From the NCBI GenBank assembly GCA_020025735.1, contig JAHHRP010000041.1, positions 1-12,925 on the forward strand: DNA of 12,925 nucleotides, read 5' to 3'. This document shows positions 1 through 6,536 of the stretch, in pieces. A program made the position numbers and the translations under genes. The stretch comes from Evtepia sp. GTDB lineage: Bacteria > Bacillota > Clostridia > Oscillospirales > Oscillospiraceae. How positions within the stretch are numbered: position 1 is the stretch's first letter; every line of letters begins with the position of its first letter. Under the pieces are notes generated by a model. The model was not told where the DNA came from. It did not search any database and saw nothing but the letters and a program-made list of their open reading frames with translations.

Positions 1-8
1 TTCTTGGG

Positions 9-1385
9 TCAGTCCACGTTAGGCAAACCAGCGAAGCCCTGTGCCAAGTCCTCATCCGTAGGAATGGTATCCTTCATTTCTCCGTTGTTAAATCTCTCAT
101 AGGACATCATATCGAAATAGCCTGTGCCAGTCAAGCCGAATACGATGGTCTTTTCCTCTCCTGTCTCCCTGCAATGAATGGCCTCATCCATCGCCACCCG
201 GATGGCATGGCTGGATTCTGGGGCTGGGAGAATGCCCTCTACCCGGGCAAAATAGGTAGCCGCTTCAAACACTTTGGTTTGCTCCACAGTAGTTGCCTCG
301 ATCAGTCCATCATGATAAAGCTGGCTGACCACCGGACTCATGCCATGATAACGCAGACCCCCGGCATGGCTGGCAGAAGGGATGAAGCCAGAACCCAACG
401 TATACATTTTTGCCAAAGGAGAAACTTTGCCCGTATCACAATAGTCATAGGCAAACTTCCCTCGAGTTAGACTGGGGCAAGAGGCAGGCTCTACGGCAAT
501 GATCCGGTAATCCGCCTCACCGCGGAGCATCTCACCCACAAAGGGTGAAATGAGACCACCCACATTGGACCCGCCCCCAGCACAGCCAATGATAATGTCA
601 GGCTTAATGCTGTATTTGTCCAGCGCAGCCTTTGTTTCAAGGCCAATCACACTTTGATGCAGAAGGACCTGGTTGAGCACTGAGCCAAGAACATAACGGT
701 ACCCCTCCTGGCTTTGGGATGCTTCCACCGCTTCAGAAATCGCACAGCCCAGGGACCCACTGGTACCGGGGTGTTCCTGCAAAATCTTTCGGCCCACAGC
801 AGTTGTGTCTGAGGGCGAAGGTGTCACCGATGCGCCATACGTCCGCATTACCTCCCGACGGAAGGGCTTTTGCTCATAGCTGACTTTCACCATATACACC
901 TGGCAGTCCAAATTCAGGTAAGCGCAGGCCATGGATAGTGCTGTCCCCCACTGTCCAGCTCCAGTTTCTGTGGTCACTCCCTTCAGGCCCTGCCGTTTGG
1001 CGTAATAAGCCTGTGCGATGGCGGAGTTGAGTTTATGGGAACCAGAGGTATTGTTCCCCTCGAACTTATAATAGATCTTTGCGGGGGTCTGGAGTCGTTC
1101 CTCCAGGCAGTACGCCCGAACCAGAGGGGAAGGCCGGTACATTTTATAAAAGTCCCGGATCTCCTGTGGAATCGGAATATTGGCGTTATCGTTGTCCATC
1201 TCCTGCTCCACCAATTCCTGGCAGAACACCTGTCCCAATTCTTCGGCAGTCATAGGCTGGAAAGTCGTGGGGTTCAGGAGAGGAGCTGGCTTATTCTTCA
1301 TGTCTGCCCGCACGTTATACCATGCCTGTGGCATCTCTTTTTCTTCCAGATAAATTTTATAAGGGATCTCTTTCATTGCAGCCAT
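9..1385 (-). CDS. TrpB-like (TrpB2-type) PLP-dependent tryptophan synthase beta chain
   Basis: Predicted 458-residue fold-type II PLP enzyme related to the beta chain of tryptophan synthase, which joins indole and serine to give tryptophan. The Schiff-base lysine is K118 in SGSHKLNSA, the ETGAGQWG motif (E140) matches the TrpB catalytic glutamate, and GCAGGGSNVGG (268-277) is the phosphate-binding loop. The length and N-terminal extension fit the TrpB2 / 'TrpB-like' family rather than classical TrpB1 (about 400 residues). The ATG at 1385 is chosen because AAGGAG (1395-1400) sits 9 nt upstream; an upstream extension to 1514 would run through the T-box terminator. No trpA or other trp gene is visible, so the protein may act alone on free indole or another indole-like acceptor. 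It is transcribed under a T-box leader, which points to control by tRNA-Trp charging. The family call is firm; the substrate is inferred. Confidence 0.93.
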   Translation of the reverse strand: MAAMKEIPYKIYLEEKEMPQAWYNVRADMKNKPAPLLNPTTFQPMTAEELGQVFCQELVEQEMDNDNANIPIPQEIRDFYKMYRPSPLVRAYCLEERLQTPAKIYYKFEGNNTSGSHKLNSAIAQAYYAKRQGLKGVTTETGAGQWGTALSMACAYLNLDCQVYMVKVSYEQKPFRREVMRTYGASVTPSPSDTTAVGRKILQEHPGTSGSLGCAISEAVEASQSQEGYRYVLGSVLNQVLLHQSVIGLETKAALDKYSIKPDIIIGCAGGGSNVGGLISPFVGEMLRGEADYRIIAVEPASCPSLTRGKFAYDYCDTGKVSPLAKMYTLGSGFIPSASHAGGLRYHGMSPVVSQLYHDGLIEATTVEQTKVFEAATYFARVEGILPAPESSHAIRVAMDEAIHCRETGEEKTIVFGLTGTGYFDMMSYERFNNGEMKDTIPTDEDLAQGFAGLPNVD

Positions 1386-1421
1386 GGTAATAGGCTCCTT
1401 TCTGTATTTCGGGACAAAAAC

Positions 1422-1465
1422 AAAAAATGCTCCTGTCCCTTGCATCATTTTGCAGGGACAGAAGC
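1422..1465 (-). terminator. T-box intrinsic terminator
   Basis: A 12-bp stem is formed by GCTTCTGTCCCT (1465-1454) and AGGGACAGGAGC (1440-1429), with one G-U pair, followed by six Ts (1427-1422). Its 5' arm is the same sequence that pairs in the antiterminator, so the two structures exclude each other. Confidence 0.93.
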
Positions 1466-1698
1466 CTATGCTTCTGCGGTGCCACCCGGCTTGGCGCAGT
1501 CTGCGCCCACTCATCGCACTCCAACAAGTGCCGACACATGGTAACGGCGTGCCTTCCCGTCTCCCCTACTGCGGACAACGCCCGGTTCAGTTTACCCTCC
1601 TGGGACCATTCCACTGGCTGACACTTTGCTGCGCTCCCACCACCCGCAGCTCGCTTGGAAAGGCAAGGACCTGTGTACTCTTCCCATTCTTCGGTTTA
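1422..1698 (-). ncRNA. T-box riboswitch, probable tRNA-Trp specificity
   Basis: Leader RNA of the TrpB-like gene, reading 1698 to 1422. The apical part of Stem I lies at about 1653-1626, with a GCTGCGGGTGG-type arm closed by GCGCAGC. The probable specifier is TGG at 1608-1606, in GGAATGGTCCC. The T-box sequence GGGTGGCACCGC is at 1487-1476. It forms a textbook antiterminator: GGG (1487-1485) pairs with CCC (1457-1455), a 7-nt bulge UGGCACC (1484-1478) follows, then an 8-bp helix 1477-1470 with 1465-1458. The bulge's UGGC would pair with an acceptor end GCCA, meaning discriminator base G73, as in bacterial tRNA-Trp. Uncharged tRNA-Trp should therefore favour antitermination. The exact 5' end and the Stem II/III details were not resolved. 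Confidence 0.92.
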
Positions 1699-1704
1699 TG
1701 GTGG

Positions 1705-1734
1705 AGTATAACACCTGTCCTATCCCTTTGTCAA
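1705..1734 (-). promoter_or_regulatory. Sigma-A promoter of the T-box / TrpB-like transcript
   Basis: A perfect -35 TTGACA (1734-1729) is followed after 18 bp by TATACT (1710-1705). The expected transcription start is near 1698, just ahead of the T-box Stem I. It lies 32 bp downstream of the stop codon of the preceding membrane-protein gene, so the TrpB-like gene has its own transcript. Confidence 0.85.
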
Positions 1735-1766
1735 GCCTCTTTTCGTCTCTCTACGCACGTTTTGTG

Positions 1767-2432
1767 TTATCTCTTCGGGTTCTCTTGGGTGCTGAGACCT
1801 TCATGAAACCATCGCTGCAAAGGTGGCTGAATCTTTTTAACGATCATCCCCACCAGAAGCGCCGCTGCCACAGTACCTTCCCGAACCCCTTCCAGGTGAT
1901 GCAGAAAGACCATAGACAGGATACTGGCCGCTATCACAAGCGTCACATCAAAGAGGATTTTTAGACCACCAAAAGGGAGTCCCGTTACCCGGCAGACTGC
2001 CAAGACAAATCCTTCCCCTGCCAGAGTGACCACGCCAGCTACTACCTGGCAAGCCACCCCAATCCCCACCAGCAAAATGCCAATCAGACACAGTATCCAC
2101 GCCCCCACATAGGAGTTCGGCTGGATGTCCTGGATCATCCACACGCCAAAGTCGGTCAGGCTGCCAAAGGCTAAGGCCACTGGAAGCTGCATGAGCTGAA
2201 TGGGGTCATACTGCCTGCGCAAGATCAAAATTTGCAGCAGGATCAGCACGATATGCAGGCTAATGGTAGCAACCCCTACCGTCATAGGAGCGGATAGGCT
2301 GACCACATAGGGCAGACTAGAAAGAGGAGAAATCCCAAGCCCTGCCTGGATGGAAAAAGCGATCCCGAAGGCAGTAATCATCAGACCCACGGCCAGCATC
2401 CCATATTCCTTCACTGGGATCTTTCGTTTCAC
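1767..2432 (-). CDS. YczE/DUF6198-family integral membrane protein
   Basis: A 221-residue polytopic membrane protein of the YczE/YyaS type, whose molecular function is not established. Hydrophobic segments lie near residues 10-30, 50-71, 80-99, 108-133, 158-178 and 185-200. Family-like motifs are GIAFSIQAGLGISPLSSLP (23-41), AFGSLTDF (88-95) and GEGFVLAVCRVTGLPFG (139-155). The start is a GTG at 2432-2430 with GGGGAGG (2444-2450) 11 nt upstream. A terminator hairpin (2481-2517) separates it from the DUF4430 gene and I found no clear promoter, so expression may depend on read-through. The C-terminal tail (202-221) is charged and likely cytoplasmic. It could be a small-molecule transporter or a helper of the adjacent extracytoplasmic protein, but the sequence does not decide this. 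Confidence 0.85.
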   Translation of the reverse strand: MKRKIPVKEYGMLAVGLMITAFGIAFSIQAGLGISPLSSLPYVVSLSAPMTVGVATISLHIVLILLQILILRRQYDPIQLMQLPVALAFGSLTDFGVWMIQDIQPNSYVGAWILCLIGILLVGIGVACQVVAGVVTLAGEGFVLAVCRVTGLPFGGLKILFDVTLVIAASILSMVFLHHLEGVREGTVAAALLVGMIVKKIQPPLQRWFHEGLSTQENPKR

Positions 2433-2480
2433 AACAGAGTCAACCTCCCCTCTCTAAAACATCTTCTTCTCCTGCTTGAA

Positions 2481-2517
2481 ACAAAAGCCCGGACACGTTC
2501 CCTGTGCGTGTCCGGGG
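2481..2517 (-). terminator. Rho-independent terminator after the DUF4430 gene
   Basis: A perfect 10-bp GC-rich stem, CCCGGACACG (left arm 2488-2497) with its complement at 2507-2516, has a 9-nt loop. On the minus strand it is followed by CTTTTGTTTC, a moderate U-tract. It starts about 11 bp past the stop codon at 2528 and probably ends or attenuates the long housekeeping operon. Confidence 0.75.
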
Positions 2518-2527
2518 TTCGTCTATT

Positions 2528-3004
2528 TTAATCCCAGCTGGTCACATAGGACCAGAGGATTTCATCCCCTGCCTGAACCGTCTGAACGTCACAGCTTTCC
2601 ATCACCATCTCACCGTTGACGGTATAAGTCCAGCCGGACATATCGCCATGATCTCCGGCAGCCAAACCGCCAATGGCGGTCACATAGGCTGGGGTCCCCT
2701 GGGTTTCTATGGTCAGCGCCTTCTCCTCAGCCGCTTGCTCCAAGGCATCCAGAATCGTCTCCCCTTCCCCCACAGAAATCGTGGAAGAAAGCAGCACACC
2801 GTTCTGATCCAGTGTGATCCCATCGTTCTGGAGCTGCGCCACCAGCGAGAGATCCTGACAGGTCACGCTCACTGTGCAGGAGATATTTGTTGCTGATGAG
2901 TCCTCCTGGTGGAAGGTCTGGCGCAGATTGGGCCAAAATGGAATGACGATCAAAACAGCCAGCAGCACCAGAGCTAGAATGATATTTCGTGTGTTCTTTT
3001 TCAC
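2528..3004 (-). CDS. Membrane-anchored DUF4430 domain protein
   Basis: A 158-residue protein with a basic start (MKKNTR) and a hydrophobic segment at residues 8-23. It is therefore either anchored with its C-terminal domain outside the membrane or secreted. Residues 43-158 resemble the DUF4430 (transcobalamin-like C-terminal) domain: ETILDALE (82-89), then YVTAIGGLAAGDHGDMSGW (107-125), TYTVNGE (126-132) and AGDEILWSY (145-153). Cysteines are at 43, 49 and 138. Such domains are found in extracytoplasmic ligand-binding or adhesin-like proteins; the ligand is unknown. The start is a GTG (3004-3002) that overlaps the rnc stop codon as GTGA, with GGAAGGAA (3012-3019) 7 nt upstream inside rnc, so translation is probably coupled to rnc. 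No lipobox is apparent. Confidence 0.85.
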   Translation of the reverse strand: MKKNTRNIILALVLLAVLIVIPFWPNLRQTFHQEDSSATNISCTVSVTCQDLSLVAQLQNDGITLDQNGVLLSSTISVGEGETILDALEQAAEEKALTIETQGTPAYVTAIGGLAAGDHGDMSGWTYTVNGEMVMESCDVQTVQAGDEILWSYVTSWD

Positions 3005-3684
3005 GGCTGCGTTCCTTCCAACCTCAAAACAGCTGTCTTCGCAGCTGCCTGTTCGGCTTCCTTTTTGCTTCTGCCTTGCCCGGCACCAATCGTCTGTCCA
3101 TTGAGGAGAACTTCCATGGCAAAAATCTTGTCATGATCTGGCCCCTTCTCTCCCATCAGATGGTAGGAAAGGATCTGACCACTCTCCCGCTGGACCAGTT
3201 CCTGCAACGCAGTCTTATAGTCCCGTCCAGCAGCGGTGCGTGCCGCCTCCTGATTCAGAATCAGTTTATGGATGAGTTTTCTTGCCTGACCAATCCCCCC
3301 ATCCAAATATACCGCAGCCAACATTGCTTCCACAGCGTCGGCCTGAATAGAGGGTCGGGCACGACCGCCGCCATGGTCTTCTCCCTTGCCCAGCTTCAGG
3401 TAACTGCCCAAATCCAGTCCTCGGGCCACCTCTACCAGACTACTCTCACACACCAACGCCGCACGAATCCGGGTCAAATCCCCTTCCGGCAAGTCGGGAC
3501 GGGTACGATAAAGATGATCTGCCACGACCAATCCCAGGATGGAGTCCCCTAAAAACTCCAACCGCTCATTGCTGGGTACCTTTGCCGTCCGGTGTTCATT
3601 GGCGTAGGAGCTGTGAGTGAGCGCATTTTCCAGCAACCGCCGGTCCCGGAAGGAATAGCCGATCTTTTCTTCCAATGTCTTCAT
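3001..3684 (-). CDS. rnc: Ribonuclease III
   Basis: A 227-residue double-strand-specific endoribonuclease that matures rRNA precursors and cuts structured mRNAs. The RNase III domain spans about 1-150, with the signature NERLEFLGDS (39-48) and a second metal site in DAVEAMLAAVYLDGG (116-130). E40, E43, D47, D116 and E119 match the catalytic/metal residues of E. coli RNase III (E38, E41, D45, D114, E117). A dsRNA-binding domain spans about 155-223, ending in GRSKKEAEQAAAKTAVLRL. The ATG at 3684 has AAGGGGG (3691-3697) upstream. A longer reading to 3786 was rejected because it would translate through the intergenic hairpin at 3709-3735. The gene follows plsX-acpP, a common Clostridia order, but is followed by a DUF4430 gene instead of smc. 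Confidence 0.97.
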   Translation of the reverse strand: MKTLEEKIGYSFRDRRLLENALTHSSYANEHRTAKVPSNERLEFLGDSILGLVVADHLYRTRPDLPEGDLTRIRAALVCESSLVEVARGLDLGSYLKLGKGEDHGGGRARPSIQADAVEAMLAAVYLDGGIGQARKLIHKLILNQEAARTAAGRDYKTALQELVQRESGQILSYHLMGEKGPDHDKIFAMEVLLNGQTIGAGQGRSKKEAEQAAAKTAVLRLEGTQP

Positions 3685-3708
3685 GCTTTTCCCCCTTAAA
3701 TTAACAGA

Positions 3709-3735
3709 CAACCCCCGGCCATCGGACGGGGGTTG
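3709..3735 (-). terminator. Hairpin between acpP and rnc, possible attenuator
   Basis: A perfect 9-bp stem, CAACCCCCG (3735-3727 on the minus strand) with CGGGGGTTG (3717-3709), has a 9-nt loop. It is followed by TCTGTTAATTT, a poor U-tract, and then the rnc ribosome binding site. It may be a weak terminator that lowers rnc relative to the highly expressed acpP, a processing site, or a translation-modulating hairpin. I see no promoter between it and rnc. Confidence 0.5.
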
Positions 3736-3845
3736 CAGGCTGTCAGGAACTAAAATACAATCGCCGCCGCACGAAGCAGTAGACAATCGGGAGGCCGCAC
3801 AAGCGCCCTCTCCCGGCAGGAACTGGAACAGAGTTCTTATCCGCC

Positions 3846-4082
3846 TTACATATCGAGTTTACCCTGTAAGTAGCGGACCAAATCTCCCACCGTCTTAATG
3901 GTGGCCAGATCTTCCTCACTCATCTCGCCGATGTCAAACTCCTCTTCCAGGGCCATGGACAGCTCTACGATATCCAGAGAATCCACACCCAGATCTTCCT
4001 CAAAGTTGGTGTCCATGGTGATGCTTGCGCCATCTACCCCCAACTGATCTGCAATTAAGCTTTGCAATTTCTCTAAAATCAT
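3846..4082 (-). CDS. acpP: Acyl carrier protein
   Basis: A 78-residue acidic protein that carries acyl chains during fatty acid synthesis on a 4'-phosphopantetheine arm. The arm attaches to S35 in the hallmark DLGVDSLDIVEL motif (30-41). Length and acidity are typical of the family. The ATG at 4082 has AAGGAG (4092-4097) upstream. It lies directly after plsX, which uses acyl-ACP to make acyl phosphate for phospholipid synthesis, so the pair is functionally linked. A strong separate promoter (4134-4162) precedes it, fitting the usual need for much more ACP than PlsX. Confidence 0.97.
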   Translation of the reverse strand: MILEKLQSLIADQLGVDGASITMDTNFEEDLGVDSLDIVELSMALEEEFDIGEMSEEDLATIKTVGDLVRYLQGKLDM

Positions 4083-4123
4083 TGCCTACCGCTCCTTCTG
4101 GGAATTCGATGATGATGTCAATG

Positions 4124-4140
4124 CTATATTTTAAATATAG
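4124..4140. repeat. 17-bp perfect palindrome overlapping the acpP -10 box
   Basis: CTATATTT and AAATATAG are exact inverted copies around one central base. The palindrome covers the -10 element and the region toward the start of transcription of the acpP promoter. It could be an operator or only an AT-rich coincidence. It does not resemble the FapR or FabT operators as I recall them. Confidence 0.5.
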
Positions 4141-4162
4141 GGTCTATTTTACTTTCTGTCAA
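4134..4162 (-). promoter_or_regulatory. Sigma-A promoter of acpP
   Basis: A perfect -35 TTGACA (4162-4157) is followed by a 17-bp spacer and -10 TATATT (4139-4134). The predicted transcript starts near 4127, about 45 nt before the acpP ATG. It lies in the 96-bp gap between plsX and acpP and would boost acpP and rnc independently of the upstream operon. Confidence 0.85.
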
Positions 4163-4178
4163 TAGCAAAGTAGAAAAA

Positions 4179-5207
4179 TTATCCCTCTTTCTGGTTCAGC
4201 CGCATGTAAGCCACATTAGCAGCAATATCCTCCACGATGTTTTCCTGGGCAACTACCTTGGCCTGACGGATGGCATTGAAGAACGCATAACCATTGGAGG
4301 AGCCATGGGCTTTGATGACGGGCTGAGAAATCCCCAGCAGTGCTGTGCCCCCCACCTCGTTGGGGTCAAATTTCTTTTTAAACTCTCCTATGCTATTTTT
4401 TAGCATAAGGGCAGCCATCTTGTTCTTCACGCTGCTCAAAAGCATCTCTTTCAGGGCATTGCCAAACAAAGACGCAGCACCTTCCACCGTTTTCAGGAAA
4501 ATATTACCAGTAAAACCATCGGTCACCAGCACATCCACACCCTGACTAATGGCCTCCCGCCCCTCAATATTCCCCACAAAGTGGAGACGCCCTTCCTCAT
4601 GGGCCTGTGTGAGCAGTGCGTAGGCTTCCTTTTGCAGGTCCATGCCTTTGCTGGGTTCGGCCCCAATGTTCAGCAGGGCGACCTGCGGCTCAGAGATGCC
4701 CAAAAACCGTTTGGCGTAATAAGCACCCATATAGGCAAACTGGAGCAAATATTCTGCGGTCCCTTCCGCAGTGGCACCGCAGTCGATGAGAACCATGTTC
4801 CCCTTGGCATTTGGCACCACCGGTGCCAATGCTGCCCGGCGGATTCCTCGAATACGCTTAATAATCAGCGTTGCCGCAGACAACAGCGCTCCGGTAGAAC
4901 CCGCTGAAACAAAAGCATCTCCCTTCCCTTCCTTGAGGAGGTGCAATCCCACAGTCATGGAAGAATCCGGTTTTTCCTTAAATGCCCGGGCAGGATTGTC
5001 CTCGATCTGAATGACCTGGCTGGCTTGGGAGATCTCCAGGCCCTGGGGGATGGTCTTATGACCCAGTCCTTCCAGACAGGAACGGATCTCTTCTGTCTGA
5101 CCAACGAGGGTAATCTCTATCCCCAGTGTTTCTATGGCCCGCAAAGCGCCTTCTACTGGTGCCTGAGGGGCATTGTCTCCTCCCATGGCATCCACAATAA
5201 TTTTCAT
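4179..5207 (-). CDS. plsX: Phosphate acyltransferase PlsX
   Basis: A 342-residue peripheral membrane enzyme that converts acyl-ACP plus phosphate to acyl phosphate, the acyl donor for PlsY in phosphatidic acid synthesis. Family motifs are DAMGGDNAP (6-14), SAGSTGALLSA (101-111), NIGAEPSKG (180-188), DGFTGNIFLK (230-239), EVGGTALLG (284-292) and HGSSNG (301-306). The conserved 'DxGAN' segment reads DCGAT (142-146), a mild substitution. The ATG at 5207 lies only 3 bp after the trmFO stop codon, with an AAGAAGG-like site inside the end of trmFO, indicating co-transcription. acpP, its substrate carrier, is next. Confidence 0.97.
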   Translation of the reverse strand: MKIIVDAMGGDNAPQAPVEGALRAIETLGIEITLVGQTEEIRSCLEGLGHKTIPQGLEISQASQVIQIEDNPARAFKEKPDSSMTVGLHLLKEGKGDAFVSAGSTGALLSAATLIIKRIRGIRRAALAPVVPNAKGNMVLIDCGATAEGTAEYLLQFAYMGAYYAKRFLGISEPQVALLNIGAEPSKGMDLQKEAYALLTQAHEEGRLHFVGNIEGREAISQGVDVLVTDGFTGNIFLKTVEGAASLFGNALKEMLLSSVKNKMAALMLKNSIGEFKKKFDPNEVGGTALLGISQPVIKAHGSSNGYAFFNAIRQAKVVAQENIVEDIAANVAYMRLNQKEG

Positions 5208-5210
5208 CGG

Positions 5211-6536
5211 TTACGCCTTCTTTCTTGGTTCCTGGTATCCCATCTCCCCCAGAATTTCCAAAGACCGCTGGGACAGGGCTGCATTCTTATTCCGCTTTCC
5301 CTTGACCCGGTACCCTAGGGGAGGCATGATACCAAAATTCACATTCATGGGCTGGAACTGCTCCACTGTCTCATTGCTCACATACAGCGCCAAAGCACCA
5401 ATAGCAGTCTCCTGTGGAAAATCAATCGGCGGACTGCCCTCCAGCCGATGAGCCAGTTCTAACGCTGCCAAACAGCCCGAGGCAGTGGACTCCACATATC
5501 CCTCCACTCCAGTGATCTGTCCGGCAAATATCAGGTGCGGCTGCGTCCGTACCCGATAATAGCGGTCCAGCAGCCGTGGGGAATCCAGATAGGTATTGCG
5601 GTGCATGACCCCATAACGGACAAACTCTGCTTGCCTTAACGCAGGGATCATGGAGAAGACCCGCTTTTGTTCTGGCCACGTCAGGTGCGTCTGGAACCCC
5701 ACCAGATTGTAAATACTGCCAGCAGCGTTATCCCGCCGCAGCTGGACCACAGCATAGGGTTCCTGTCCTGTCTTTGGGTCCCGAAGTCCTCTGGGTTTTA
5801 AGGGGCCATAGCATAGCGTTTGTTCTCCCCGCCGCGCCATAACCTCTACGGGCATACAGCCTTCAAACACGTTTTTGTCTTCAAACCCATGGACGGGAGC
5901 CTCTTTGGCGCACCGAAGCTCCTGCCAAAAGGACAGATACTCCTCCTGTGTCATAGGACAGTTGATATAATCTGCTGTCCCTTTATCATATCGGGAGGCA
6001 AACCAAGCACTGTTCATATCAATACTTTCAAAAGAGACCAAAGGCGCAGCGGCATCATAAAAATGCAGATACTTTCCCTGAGGAAACCGCTTTTCAATCT
6101 CCTCAGCCAAGGCATCTGAGGTCAGCGGGCCTGTGGCCACGATAACCTGTCCCTCCTCAGGCAGCGCTGTGACTTCTCCCTGCTTAACAGTAATGTTGGG
6201 ATGGCTGCACACGGTTTGGGTAATGGCCTGGGCAAACGCCGTCCGATCCACCGCCAGCGCTCCTCCTGCGGCCACCCGGTGCTCATCGGCACAACGAAGA
6301 ATCAGAGAATCCAACCGCCGCAGTTCCTCTTTGAGCAGGCCAACTGCATTTTCCAACTGATCCGAGCGCAGAGAGTTGGAGCAGACCAACTCACCAAACA
6401 GGTCAGCATGGTGGGCTGGGGTTTTTTTCTCTGGCTTCATTTCCCACAACGTCACAGGGAATCCTCGTTTCGCCAACTGCCAGGCAGCCTCACACCCAGC
6501 AAGACCCGCTCCAATAACGGTCACCATCTCACTCAT
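5211..6536 (-). CDS. trmFO: tRNA (uracil-54-C5) methyltransferase, folate/FAD-dependent
   Basis: A 441-residue flavoprotein that makes ribothymidine at position 54 of tRNA using methylenetetrahydrofolate and reduced FAD. The dinucleotide-binding motif is VIGAGLAGCEAAWQLA (7-22). VCSNSLRSD (51-59) with C52, and EGCMPVEVMARRG (225-237) with C227, correspond to the two conserved functional cysteines of the B. subtilis enzyme (C53, C226). AGQITGVEGYVES (338-350) is another family signature. The ATG at 6536 overlaps the 3' end of topA by 8 bp. The dprA-topA-trmFO order is a familiar Firmicutes arrangement. Confidence 0.97.
   Translation of the reverse strand: MSEMVTVIGAGLAGCEAAWQLAKRGFPVTLWEMKPEKKTPAHHADLFGELVCSNSLRSDQLENAVGLLKEELRRLDSLILRCADEHRVAAGGALAVDRTAFAQAITQTVCSHPNITVKQGEVTALPEEGQVIVATGPLTSDALAEEIEKRFPQGKYLHFYDAAAPLVSFESIDMNSAWFASRYDKGTADYINCPMTQEEYLSFWQELRCAKEAPVHGFEDKNVFEGCMPVEVMARRGEQTLCYGPLKPRGLRDPKTGQEPYAVVQLRRDNAAGSIYNLVGFQTHLTWPEQKRVFSMIPALRQAEFVRYGVMHRNTYLDSPRLLDRYYRVRTQPHLIFAGQITGVEGYVESTASGCLAALELAHRLEGSPPIDFPQETAIGALALYVSNETVEQFQPMNVNFGIMPPLGYRVKGKRNKNAALSQRSLEILGEMGYQEPRKKA

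Noticed and set aside
1386..1514. N-terminal extension of the TrpB-like protein up to 1514.
   Set aside because: It would translate the T-box antiterminator and terminator; the ATG at 1385 has a well-spaced AAGGAG.
2454..2473. A two-codon minus-strand frame (ATG TTT TAG) with AGGAG upstream, just before the DUF6198 gene.
   Set aside because: It is too short to distinguish from chance; a role in translational control is conceivable but unsupported.
3685..3786. N-terminal extension of RNase III up to 3786.
   Set aside because: The extra residues run through the intergenic hairpin and do not resemble the family; the ATG at 3684 has a strong ribosome binding site and a standard N-terminus.
4116..4121. 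A second TTGACA on the minus strand upstream of acpP.
   Set aside because: No -10 box at proper spacing before the acpP ATG; the TTGACA at 4157-4162 has a perfect 17-bp spacer to TATATT.
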